Positions 32,956-39,381 of a stretch of 39,381 bases of DNA are shown here, piece after piece; the first letter of the stretch is position 1; the number at the start of each line of letters is the position of its first letter. Location of the stretch: contig VBBT01000109.1 of the NCBI GenBank assembly GCA_005881695.1, forward strand, positions 1-39,381, in the 5' to 3' direction. The stretch is from Candidatus Bathyarchaeota archaeon. GTDB lineage: Archaea; Thermoproteota; Bathyarchaeia; 40CM-2-53-6. Under the pieces are notes generated by a model. That model saw only the letters and a program-made list of their open reading frames with translations, was not told the DNA's origin and ran no database searches. The position numbers were made by a program, and so were the translations under genes.

Positions 32956-33432
32956 ATGACGATTCAAGCGACCCTATGCTTCATCCTCCACGACAACAGG
33001 GTTCTGTTGCTGAAGAAGAATCCCGGCCTCTTCGGAGCCGGAAAATGGAACGCGCCAGGCGGCAAACTTCAACCCAATGAGACAGCCGAGCATTGCGCCA
33101 TACGAGAAGTTCACGAAGAGACCGGTCTAGAGGTCCGAAAGCCGAGAAAAATTGGAACTCTCATCTTCTTCAAGCACGACAAACACCAAGACCCAGACTG
33201 GATAGCACACGTATTCCTCACGAATGAGTTCCAGGGCACTATCAAGGAGAGCAAAGAGGGCATTCTTCGATGGTATCCAATCGACCATCCTCCCTTTGAC
33301 GATATGTGGGAGGACGACAGATACTGGTACAGACACGCCGTAGAAGGGAGAAGCTTTCAGGGAAATTTCTATTTTAGAGGAGATTTTGAGAAACTAATCG
33401 ACCATAAGATCGAGCTTCTCGAGCCCGTTTGA
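32956..33432 (+). CDS. Nudix hydrolase, MTH1-like
   Basis: The Nudix box GGKLQPNETAEHCAIREVHE followed by ETGLEV carries the metal-binding REVHEE. FGAGKWNAPGGKLQ mirrors the GxGAGxWNxxGGKxQ region of MTH1-type 8-oxo-dGTP diphosphatases, as do PDWIAHVFLTNEF and the DMWEDDRYWY region, which matches the MTH1 substrate-pocket tryptophan and aspartates. It probably cleans oxidised nucleotides from the pool. The length of 158 residues is normal. It follows nac closely and precedes ftcD by 46 nt. Confidence 0.9.
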   Translation: MTIQATLCFILHDNRVLLLKKNPGLFGAGKWNAPGGKLQPNETAEHCAIREVHEETGLEVRKPRKIGTLIFFKHDKHQDPDWIAHVFLTNEFQGTIKESKEGILRWYPIDHPPFDDMWEDDRYWYRHAVEGRSFQGNFYFRGDFEKLIDHKIELLEPV

Positions 33433-33478
33433 CTATTAAGGAGACGACATAGCAGGAGTTGCTTCAGAGGGATCTAGA

Positions 33479-35020
33479 TTGCAGCTAGTCGAATGTGTTC
33501 CCAACTTCAGCGAGGGCCAGAGGAGAGAGGTCATCGAATCCATCGCAGACGCGATAAGAAGCACGCCTGGCGTCATGCTTCTCGATGTGGAATCCAATCC
33601 GGACCACAACCGGTCCGTGATAAGTTTCGTCGGCGAGCCTGGACCCGTGAAAGATGCAGCCCTATCTGCTAGCCAAAAGGCAATCGAACTAATCGACCTG
33701 AGACATCACAAAGGCGAGCACCCACGAATGGGCGCTATTGATGTCGTTCCCTTCGTACCGTTATCTGAAGTAACGATGGGCGATTGCGTTTCTCTGGCCC
33801 GTGCTTTCGGACAGGAGTTCGCTGAGAAATTCCATGTACCTGTTTTCCTGTACGAGGAAGCAGCCACAACTCCTGAAAGAAGGAACCTCGCTGACGTCCG
33901 GGAAGGAGAGTTTGAAGGCCTTCGAGACAAAATTGGTAAGGACCCGGCGAAGAAACCGGACTTTGGCCCCGAGAAGATTCATCCCACCGCGGGCGCAACA
34001 GCTGTCGGAGCCCGAGAGATTCTAATAGCCTACAACGTCAACCTTGGTACGAGCGACCTAGATGTCGCGAAGAAGATCGCCCATCAATTACGTGCAAAAG
34101 ATGGCGGGCTAGCGTTTGTAAAGGCTCTCGGGTTCGAGCTGAAAGACCGTGGAATGGTTCAGGTTTCGATGAACCTGACGAATTATCGCAAGAGCCAATT
34201 GTTCAAGGCGTATGAGTTGGTAAAGCTATTCGCTGATCGCTTCGGAGTCCCAGTTGTTGGGAGCGAAGTCGTTGGGCTCGCGCCCATGGATTCCCTTGTT
34301 GACGCGGCAGAGTTCTATTTGCGCCTAGAGAATTTCAGCGGGGACCAAGTCCTGGAGAGGAAGCTCTTCACACCTCGGGCTTCGACGTTGACGGATCAGA
34401 GTTTGGCTTTGTTCAGCGAGGAAGTCGCTTCCAAGAAGGCGACTCCGGGAGGCGGGAGCGTCTCCGCGTATATGGGAGCGCTTGCTGCTGGTCTTCTCTG
34501 CATGGTTGCACGGATAACGTTGGGAAAGAAAGAAGCGCCTCCAGATGTAGAGGGGCTCAACGAGGTGGTGAAGGAGGGCGACGCTCTTCGCCAGAAACTT
34601 CTACGCCTTGTTGTGGAGGATACGGTGGCCTTTGACTTGGTGACGAAAGCGTTCAAGCTCCCGAGGGATCAGCCTGAGGCTCGAAAAAAGGCGATAGAAG
34701 AAGCGACTGTCAAAGCATCTGAGATTCCGCTCTCAACTCTCGATTGTTCAGTCAGAGTTTTGCGACTGGCTCGGGAGGTCGCGGAGAAAGGATCCACGAA
34801 CGCGTTGTCGGATGTGGTGACTGCTGTTTCTGCAGCGCGTGCGGCTGTTGAAGGAGCTGTCAGCAATGTTCTGATCAACTTGGCAAATCTTGATGATCAA
34901 AAATATGTGGAGAAGATCTCTAAACAGGTCTCCGAGCTTCGGAAGGAAGCTGCTCAGCTTGAGGAACGAGCTGGAAAACTTGTCGAGTCTAGAATTAAGC
35001 AGCCTAGGATTCCAGCTTGA
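33479..35020 (+). CDS. ftcD: Glutamate formiminotransferase / formimino-THF cyclodeaminase
   Basis: A bifunctional enzyme that loads formimino groups from N-formiminoglutamate onto THF and then releases ammonia to give methenyl-THF. The N-terminal transferase (1 to about 300) contains VECVPNFSEGQR, the active-site histidines in HHKGEHPRMGAIDVVPFVP and HPTAGATAVGAREILIAYN. The C-terminal cyclodeaminase (about 325-505) contains ATPGGGSVSAYMGALAAGL. TTG start; 513 residues is full length for the fusion. No histidine-degradation genes lie nearby, so its source of formimino groups is not explained here. Its 3' end overlaps the convergent HxlR gene by 17 nt. Confidence 0.93.
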   Translation: MQLVECVPNFSEGQRREVIESIADAIRSTPGVMLLDVESNPDHNRSVISFVGEPGPVKDAALSASQKAIELIDLRHHKGEHPRMGAIDVVPFVPLSEVTMGDCVSLARAFGQEFAEKFHVPVFLYEEAATTPERRNLADVREGEFEGLRDKIGKDPAKKPDFGPEKIHPTAGATAVGAREILIAYNVNLGTSDLDVAKKIAHQLRAKDGGLAFVKALGFELKDRGMVQVSMNLTNYRKSQLFKAYELVKLFADRFGVPVVGSEVVGLAPMDSLVDAAEFYLRLENFSGDQVLERKLFTPRASTLTDQSLALFSEEVASKKATPGGGSVSAYMGALAAGLLCMVARITLGKKEAPPDVEGLNEVVKEGDALRQKLLRLVVEDTVAFDLVTKAFKLPRDQPEARKKAIEEATVKASEIPLSTLDCSVRVLRLAREVAEKGSTNALSDVVTAVSAARAAVEGAVSNVLINLANLDDQKYVEKISKQVSELRKEAAQLEERAGKLVESRIKQPRIPA

Positions 35021-35357
35021 CAAGCCCTGTCATCTTGTCGGCCCAGACCATCAACGGCGCCACCAACATGGTCAGCTCATTCCCTTCTCTCGTTAGATGA
35101 TATTCCACTCGCGGCGGGATCTCGGCAAAGGCTTGACGCTTAACTAGCCCGGTTCGCTGAAGATCCTTCAGAACCTCTGTCAGAGTCTTCGCACTTATTC
35201 CCGGAAGTTTTTGGGCTAGCTTGTTGAAGCGGAGTGTTCCATCGTTTCCTAGAAGGGCTAGTACGCAGAGGGCCCATTTTTTGCCGATGATCTCGATTAT
35301 TCCTTCGCATGGACAGGGGCAGGCACAGCATGGTTCTCCTTCCTTGGTCCTTACCAT
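35004..35357 (-). CDS. HxlR-family regulator with Cys-rich N-terminus
   Basis: A winged-helix regulator: IIEIIGKKWALCVLALLGND, LRFNKLAQKLPGISAKTLTE, then VLKDLQRTGLVKR and the wing PPRVEYHLTREG define HxlR. The usual single redox cysteine before the IGxKW helix (CP) is expanded to a cluster, CCACPCPC, with Cys10, 11, 13, 15 and 17, plus a cysteine in the first helix. That suggests thiol, oxidant or metal sensing. It is divergently arranged with a cysteine-rich microprotein, and symmetrical sites lie between them, so autoregulation is likely. The 3' end overlaps ftcD. Confidence 0.9.
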   Translation of the reverse strand: MVRTKEGEPCCACPCPCEGIIEIIGKKWALCVLALLGNDGTLRFNKLAQKLPGISAKTLTEVLKDLQRTGLVKRQAFAEIPPRVEYHLTREGNELTMLVAPLMVWADKMTGLVKLES

Positions 35358-35360
35358 CGT

Positions 35361-35414
35361 GTAACTCCGTTACTTTTTGGGTACTTGCCTGTTTAAATAC
35401 TTTAGAAAAGTAAC
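35361..35414. promoter_or_regulatory. Divergent promoter with shared TATA and symmetric operators
   Basis: TTTAAATA (35392-35399) reads as a TATA box on both strands. It lies about 28-35 nt before the microprotein GTG and about 35-42 nt before the HxlR ATG. GTTACTTT (35369-35376) and its exact complement AAAGTAAC (35407-35414) flank it at nearly equal distance. Each is part of a local dyad: GTAAC-TCC-GTTAC (35361-35373) and TACTTT-AGA-AAAGTA (35398-35412). The sites cover the expected transcript starts, which suits repression by HxlR in both directions. Confidence 0.6.
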
Positions 35415-35426
35415 TGACTAACCGAG

Positions 35427-35525
35427 GTGAAGCGTGATTTGAGTTGTTGCTGCTGCGGACCCGGCTGCGGATGCGGCGGATCTATGGAACGAACAAGAGA
35501 AACGGAGACAAAAGAGACCGCGTAA
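35427..35525 (+). CDS. Cysteine-rich microprotein, 32 aa
   Basis: GTG start about six nt after the expected transcript start. The product begins MKRDLSCCCCGPGCGCGGS and ends in a charged Glu/Thr/Lys tail (SMERTRETETKETA). Six cysteines in ten residues suggest metal or Fe-S binding, as in metallothionein-like peptides. There is no signal peptide. It is divergent from the HxlR regulator, whose own N-terminus is cysteine-rich, and shares its promoter region. No known family is recognised, and it is shorter than most gene callers accept. The coding call rests on promoter position, codon-level pattern and context. Confidence 0.5.
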   Translation: MKRDLSCCCCGPGCGCGGSMERTRETETKETA

Positions 35526-35550
35526 ACTACGTGACATCCCGCGGCGGTCC

Positions 35551-36399
35551 TCATCGACCTCCCATCTTTCTTTCCCGTAGCCTCGACTTGGAACGGTAAC
35601 TCGTCTCTCTACGGCCTGACACTATCACCCAGTCAGGGACTTCCAACCCTCCGGTTACCAACCGCAATCTGTATCTCCTCCAGAATGCATCTCTAACATC
35701 CCAGCTGTGGAGGAAACTCCTCACAGCGTCGCCCTTTATGATCAAATTACTCTTGATCTTCTCAGTGTGGATATTTCGAAAGCCTGCTCGTCTTAGCTGT
35801 GATACTACGAGGGCGGGCTTGGGAGAAAACCATTCCTTGGGAGGCGTCTTCGTCCACTTCGGGTTACTATCCGCCTCTATCATCAATCTCTGTCGATGGT
35901 TTCTGGCTATTGGCGAGAGAAATGAGTGAACAGTTATGCCGCCGGGTCTTACAACGCGATAGCATTCCGATAAGAACATGGACAGCTCGTAGGAATCGAT
36001 TTCTGGAAGAAACTCACTCGAAACTACCCCGGCATAACTATCAGAGTACTGATCCCAGAGCCAGGCCAGATAGTCGGCCTTGTACACCTTAACCCGGTTT
36101 TTCAGCCTAGCTTGAAGCAATGCCTTGTTCAACAGCCTCAGAGTCCCCGTGTAGGCGCCTGCGAAAGTGTCCACCACACGGAACCTACAGTGAGGCAGGA
36201 GCCTTGCTACAGGAATTGTAAGCTGCCCTCTACCACATCCGATCTCCGCTAGAATGCCTCTCTTAGATTGGATAACGCGTGAGAACTCTCGCGATAGGTT
36301 CTCATACTGTCGAGCATAGGCCTGCTCCACTTCCAGAGGATCATCAATCACTTTTGTCAATCTCGAACTCTCGCTTTCTCGATTCCCAGTCTGTGACAA
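35551..36399 (-). CDS. Class I SAM-dependent methyltransferase
   Basis: TTG start, 282 residues. The SAM-binding motif I is ILAEIGCGRGQLTIPVARLL, followed by the acidic loop FRVVDTFAGAYTG, motif II-like KVYKADYLAWL and post-motif CYRVVRPGGITVHSFLSP. C-terminal residues (about 180-260) form a substrate domain of unknown target (PPKEWFSPKPALVVSQLRRA). Small molecules are as likely as macromolecules. A palindrome lies 7 nt upstream of its start, between it and the divergent AlkA-like glycosylase. Confidence 0.8.
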   Translation of the reverse strand: MSQTGNRESESSRLTKVIDDPLEVEQAYARQYENLSREFSRVIQSKRGILAEIGCGRGQLTIPVARLLPHCRFRVVDTFAGAYTGTLRLLNKALLQARLKNRVKVYKADYLAWLWDQYSDSYAGVVSSEFLPEIDSYELSMFLSECYRVVRPGGITVHSFLSPIARNHRQRLMIEADSNPKWTKTPPKEWFSPKPALVVSQLRRAGFRNIHTEKIKSNLIIKGDAVRSFLHSWDVRDAFWRRYRLRLVTGGLEVPDWVIVSGRRETSYRSKSRLRERKMGGR

Positions 36400-36405
36400 C
36401 CAGCC

Positions 36406-36419
36406 TGCCTAAGTAGGCA
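36406..36419. promoter_or_regulatory. Palindrome between divergent genes
   Basis: TGCCTA-AG-TAGGCA is a perfect inverted repeat with a 2-nt spacer in the 43-nt gap between the methyltransferase (minus) and the DNA glycosylase (plus). Its position near both starts suits an operator acting on both genes; the protein that binds it is unknown. Confidence 0.45.
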
Positions 36420-36442
36420 ATCATAGGATTATCTCTAGAAGA

Positions 36443-37354
36443 ATGATCCACGAACATGGGTTATACTCTGAAGAGGGCTCTCTACGGCCAACACCGCCTT
36501 TCGATTTCGCAAAATCACTGGACTTTGTTGGAACGTTTCCTCCGATGCACGAAGACCAGACAGTGAGCAAAGTCTCGATGACAAAAGCGGTCCGCGTAGG
36601 CGGCCGAACCATAGTCTTCCAGCTCAACCCAACAGGAACGATCAAAATGCCAGGCTTGAGATACACTCTCTTTGGCGACCATCCATTTTCTCGTGGATTA
36701 GCAGACCTAGTGGTTGATCGGATATCGTTCTTCCTCAGTCTCTCTGATAATCTGGATCAATTCTATCGAACAGCAATCAACGATCCTAGTTTTGCACCGA
36801 TTCTTCAGAAGCTCTACGGGCTACACCAAGTGAAGTTTCTCACTCCGTTCGAGTGTGCCTGCTGGGCCGTGCTGTCGCAGCGAAACCAGCTAAGCGCGGC
36901 ACGACGAGCGAAGCAGGCTTTGCTAGAACGCTTCGGGACAAGTCTCGGAGTGAAGGGCCATGTCTATAGTACTTTTCCGGAGCCGGGCCAGCTTGCCGAT
37001 GCATCGAAGGAAGAGTTGAAGTCGCTAATCAAGCATGAGCGTCGAGAAGAGTATCTGGGAAATGTTATCAGAGCGTTCAATGAGGTTGATGAGAGATTTC
37101 TCAGAACTACCGAGTATGACAAAGTGGAGGAATGGCTGAAGAGTATCAAAGGGATCGGCGAATGGTCCGCGAGACTAATCCTCCTGAGAGGTCTTGGGAG
37201 AATGGAGAAGGTTGCTGTAGAGAAACGTCTGATCGCTGCTGCAGCTAGAGTCTATGGAAAACCGATGACAGAACAGAGGCTTCACGTTATCGTCGAGAAG
37301 TACGGCCGTTGGAAAGGCTATTGGGCCTACTACCTAAGAACCGCGGGAGCTTAG
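36443..37354 (+). CDS. AlkA-like DNA glycosylase (HhH-GPD), catalytic Asp replaced by Glu
   Basis: The domain order is that of AlkA/OGG1-type base-excision glycosylases: a beta-rich N-terminal domain, then the helical HhH-GPD domain (FECACWAVLSQRNQLSAARR to the hairpin LKSIKGIGEWSARLILLRG at 232-250). In AlkA and OGG1 an aspartate follows the hairpin (P-x-D). Here the aligned stretch is KVAVEKRLI, with Glu260 in place of Asp. There is no Fe-S cluster tail. It would remove alkylated or oxidised bases if Glu260 can do the work of Asp. ATG start, 303 residues. It diverges from the methyltransferase gene. Confidence 0.82.
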   Translation: MIHEHGLYSEEGSLRPTPPFDFAKSLDFVGTFPPMHEDQTVSKVSMTKAVRVGGRTIVFQLNPTGTIKMPGLRYTLFGDHPFSRGLADLVVDRISFFLSLSDNLDQFYRTAINDPSFAPILQKLYGLHQVKFLTPFECACWAVLSQRNQLSAARRAKQALLERFGTSLGVKGHVYSTFPEPGQLADASKEELKSLIKHERREEYLGNVIRAFNEVDERFLRTTEYDKVEEWLKSIKGIGEWSARLILLRGLGRMEKVAVEKRLIAAAARVYGKPMTEQRLHVIVEKYGRWKGYWAYYLRTAGA

Positions 37355-37380
37355 AGTACACAGTGTGTGTACAAGCAAGT

Positions 37381-38040
37381 TTATGGAGTGTTTGAAATCG
37401 TAACACTCGTCAGGAAAGGCAGAGGAGGGCTTGGTTGACAGCATACGCCATTGGGTGGTGCAGGGTAGATTGGAACACCCCCTATCGCGTTGACAACGTC
37501 AATGCCGCTAATTACATGGCCGAACACGGTGTACTTCCCGTCAAGATTAGCGCTACTGTCAACAAGATTGATGAAAAATTGGGTGCTACCGCTGTTCGCG
37601 GCTCCTGTGTTCGCCATCGCCATATATCCTGCGTAGTTGTGGAGTGAACTCACTATTTCGTCAGGTATTGTTGTCCCCTGGTATTGTCCCCAAGTGCTGT
37701 TGTTGCCTCCACCATTTTTTGTATTTTCATCTCCGGTCTGGATTACGAATCCCGGCTGGATTCTGTGCCAGACAAGATTGTTGTAAAAGCCGGATTTCGC
37801 GAGGTTAACAAAGTTGTTCACGGTAATTGGAGTTTGGCTGCGATAAAGCTCAACCTCGAAAGTACCCTTCGAGGTATTGAGCGTAGCGTAGATGATGCCC
37901 GGAGGTAGCGACGAGACGTATGCGTACACTCCGACCCCTACAATCACGATGAGGACAACCGCTAGGATAAGATAGAGTAAGCCGCGACTTTTCCTTTTAC
38001 GTGTCCTCTCTAGGACCTTGCGTTTCTGAGCAGAAGGCAA
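37381..38040 (-). CDS. Membrane-anchored cyclophilin-type peptidyl-prolyl isomerase
   Basis: TTG start. A basic N-terminus (KRKVLERTRKRKSRG) and one helix (about 20-43) anchor the protein with the catalytic domain outside. The cyclophilin domain (50 to about 215) shows FYNNLVWHRIQPGFVIQTGD (active-site Arg), GYMAMANTGAANSGSTQFFI and LDGKYTVFGHVISGIDVVNA. A loop with adjacent cysteines (GVCCQPS) lies near the C-terminus. It probably helps fold exported proteins by isomerising proline bonds. It is a single gene, convergent with the glycosylase. Confidence 0.93.
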   Translation of the reverse strand: MPSAQKRKVLERTRKRKSRGLLYLILAVVLIVIVGVGVYAYVSSLPPGIIYATLNTSKGTFEVELYRSQTPITVNNFVNLAKSGFYNNLVWHRIQPGFVIQTGDENTKNGGGNNSTWGQYQGTTIPDEIVSSLHNYAGYMAMANTGAANSGSTQFFINLVDSSANLDGKYTVFGHVISGIDVVNAIGGVPIYPAPPNGVCCQPSPPLPFLTSVTISNTP

Positions 38041-38114
38041 AGGGAACTCGCAGAACTCGTAGTTAATCTACCTGTTGAAATATGATTCGCTTCCAGTTCC
38101 TTCAAGGACCTTCC

Positions 38115-39236
38115 TCACAGCGTGATAGGCTGATACTCGGTTGAGCAGGGCGAACCGATAGTCGCCCAGAATCTCTTGCTGTAAAGATCCATTACTACAG
38201 AGACTATTGTCTCGTACCTCTGATACTCGGGCAGCTTCAAGTTGTTATGTCGACAAATAGATTCCGGTTCTCCGTAATGATCTCTCAACATACTCTGAGC
38301 TTCGGCCAGATCCAGCTTGTGTCCTGTTCGAACCGTATCATTGAGAAGCTTCTGGATTCTGCGATATCGTTGAATTGTCGACAGACGCTCCTCATCCACG
38401 ACCTGTTTGACCCCGAGAATTTTCGGATTAGAAAAATGGTTCGTGTGTCCTACTGCGCCACGGTCCGGGCCGATCTCGCAGACAGCGTCGGGCGCTGATT
38501 CGATATCAACAACTTTCCCGGAGCCTTTCGCTTTCTGTTGTCCCAAGATGAAGTTCGCTGAACAGTTCCTTTGACCTTGAGCAATCACTTTGACCGCGCG
38601 TCCCAGAGTCTTCGATCTGAGTATCTCCCAGCATCGAACATGGAAGGGTTTCTTGAGCCGTGCCCAGTCGTCCTTGCTGGATACAATTCCATTAATTAGC
38701 AAACCGACTCCTTCGGAGTTCAAACCGATCTTGCCTCCGACGACTCCCGCTTCCGTGAACGAGAGGATATCGGGACCGTTTTCGTTTCGGACTTTGAGGA
38801 ACAGCCCCTTGACCTCGGGTATCCAGTCCCAGTTCTGTCCCATCATCAAGTGTCCATTGTCAACTGCGATTGGAAGGGCGGCGAACGCTGTGCAGCCGAA
38901 GGTCTTAGGCATCGGTTTCAATCCGATCTTCGAGAACTGACTATACATCAACTCATAACGAACGTTCAATGCAGTGATGTCGAGAATTTCCTGGCCCGAA
39001 CCGGCAGCAACGCCCTTCATCGTCTCAGCGTATTCAGGGCTGACCTTGTCGATCACTGCCAAGAACTTAGCAGCTCGACCGATGGCGACCTCATAGGAGA
39101 GTTCCGTTTCGGTTTTGAATCGTCGAAAGTAGACGTCAAGGTTATGCTCGATTTCTTGGCGTGCCATCTTTCCGTGTTTGTATCCTATCTGGTAGGGTGG
39201 GCCTTTGAGGGTAACAACTGGGAGACTCGTTTTCAT
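38115..39236 (-). CDS. C45-family NTN hydrolase (acyl-transferase-like)
   Basis: The family includes isopenicillin N acyltransferase and related amidases, which self-cleave before a cysteine to expose the N-terminal nucleophile. Here the site is FGCTAFAA with Gly114-Cys115. Family motifs before it are YQIGYKHGKMARQEI and ITALNVRYEL; after it come GHLMMGQNWDWIP, GVVGGKIGLNSEGVGLLING and AVGHTNHFSNPKI. At 373 residues the length is normal. The natural substrate in archaea is unknown; an amide or peptide hydrolase is likely. It starts 6 nt after the stop of the upstream GNAT gene, so the two are probably cotranscribed. Confidence 0.9.
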   Translation of the reverse strand: MKTSLPVVTLKGPPYQIGYKHGKMARQEIEHNLDVYFRRFKTETELSYEVAIGRAAKFLAVIDKVSPEYAETMKGVAAGSGQEILDITALNVRYELMYSQFSKIGLKPMPKTFGCTAFAALPIAVDNGHLMMGQNWDWIPEVKGLFLKVRNENGPDILSFTEAGVVGGKIGLNSEGVGLLINGIVSSKDDWARLKKPFHVRCWEILRSKTLGRAVKVIAQGQRNCSANFILGQQKAKGSGKVVDIESAPDAVCEIGPDRGAVGHTNHFSNPKILGVKQVVDEERLSTIQRYRRIQKLLNDTVRTGHKLDLAEAQSMLRDHYGEPESICRHNNLKLPEYQRYETIVSVVMDLYSKRFWATIGSPCSTEYQPITL

Positions 39237-39242
39237 TCTGAT

Positions 39243-39381
39243 CTATGCCAGATTCTTCTCGAGGGTTATCCAGCCGACCTCTCGTTTGAAGCCAAGTTTG
39301 ATGTTAATTCCGAGCATGGGTGCGTTTGTCGAGTCGTTCCAGGTCTTGACTTTCTCGTACTTGTTGTTTCTAGCGAACTCG
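39243..39381 (-). CDS. GNAT acetyltransferase, C-terminal fragment
   Basis: The last 45 codons of a minus-strand gene enter from the right edge: EFARNNKYEKVKTWNDSTN then APMLGINIKLGFKREVGWIT ending LEKNLA. The pattern N-x-x-ML-x-IN-x-x-LGF is the typical final motif of GNAT N-acetyltransferases. The N-terminus lies outside the window, so the substrate cannot be judged. Confidence 0.75.
   Translation of the reverse strand, partial: EFARNNKYEKVKTWNDSTNAPMLGINIKLGFKREVGWITLEKNLA

Overview
The window is archaeal chromosome. It carries archaeal information-processing genes: TFE-alpha (26167-26694), an MBF1-type bridging factor (31469-31981), archaeal NAC (32572-32946), a Trm56-type tRNA methyltransferase (25538-26083), and the archaeal families DUF2110 and DUF996. 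Several genes have a TATA-like box about 22-38 nt upstream of the start codon, which suggests leaderless or very short-leader transcripts, and TTG is a very common start codon. One-carbon metabolism is folate-type (PurN, FolD, 5-formyl-THF cyclo-ligase, FtcD). A TACK-group lineage such as Bathyarchaeia or a deep thaumarchaeote would fit, but the lineage is inferred and not shown by any single marker here.

Layout. 1-4336: small membrane, zinc-ribbon and exported proteins, including a CDGSH iron-sulfur protein without a normal start codon, a cupredoxin and a membrane-anchored caspase-like protein. 4384-16874 (minus strand): one compact purine operon in the order purS, purQ, two tiny membrane proteins, purL, purF, a second purF-like gene, purD, purN, folD, 5-formyl-THF cyclo-ligase, purE, purC, purM. 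It takes PRPP to SAICAR. purK, purB and the last two IMP steps are not in the window. Genes are joined by ATGA and TTGA stop/start overlaps.

16982-24281: mostly uncharacterised genes, among them a stand-alone tandem RAM-domain protein with a dyad in its promoter, an ACT-domain protein, a DUF2332 protein, and a coiled-coil protein next to a GHKL ATPase. 24296-26083 (minus): GNAT, HAD phosphatase and Trm56. 26167-27483 (plus): TFE-alpha and DUF2110, followed by about 730 bases without a convincing gene but with strong stem-loops. 28216-31190: zinc-ribbon and membrane proteins, including an RDD-family gene split by an in-frame TGA. 31469-35020: MBF1 diverging from a PUA, NAC, Nudix, FtcD run. 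35004-35525: an HxlR regulator with a cysteine-rich N-terminus, diverging from a 32-residue cysteine-rich microprotein across a symmetrical promoter. 35551-39381: methyltransferase, AlkA-like glycosylase, membrane-anchored cyclophilin, C45-family NTN hydrolase and the end of a GNAT gene.

The most unusual items are the PurF paralogue that has lost its glutaminase residues but kept PRPP-loop and Fe-S cysteines, the HxlR/cysteine-rich microprotein module, the structured intergenic region after DUF2110, and the two small membrane proteins inside the purine operon. No rRNA, tRNA, CRISPR array or insertion sequence was found.
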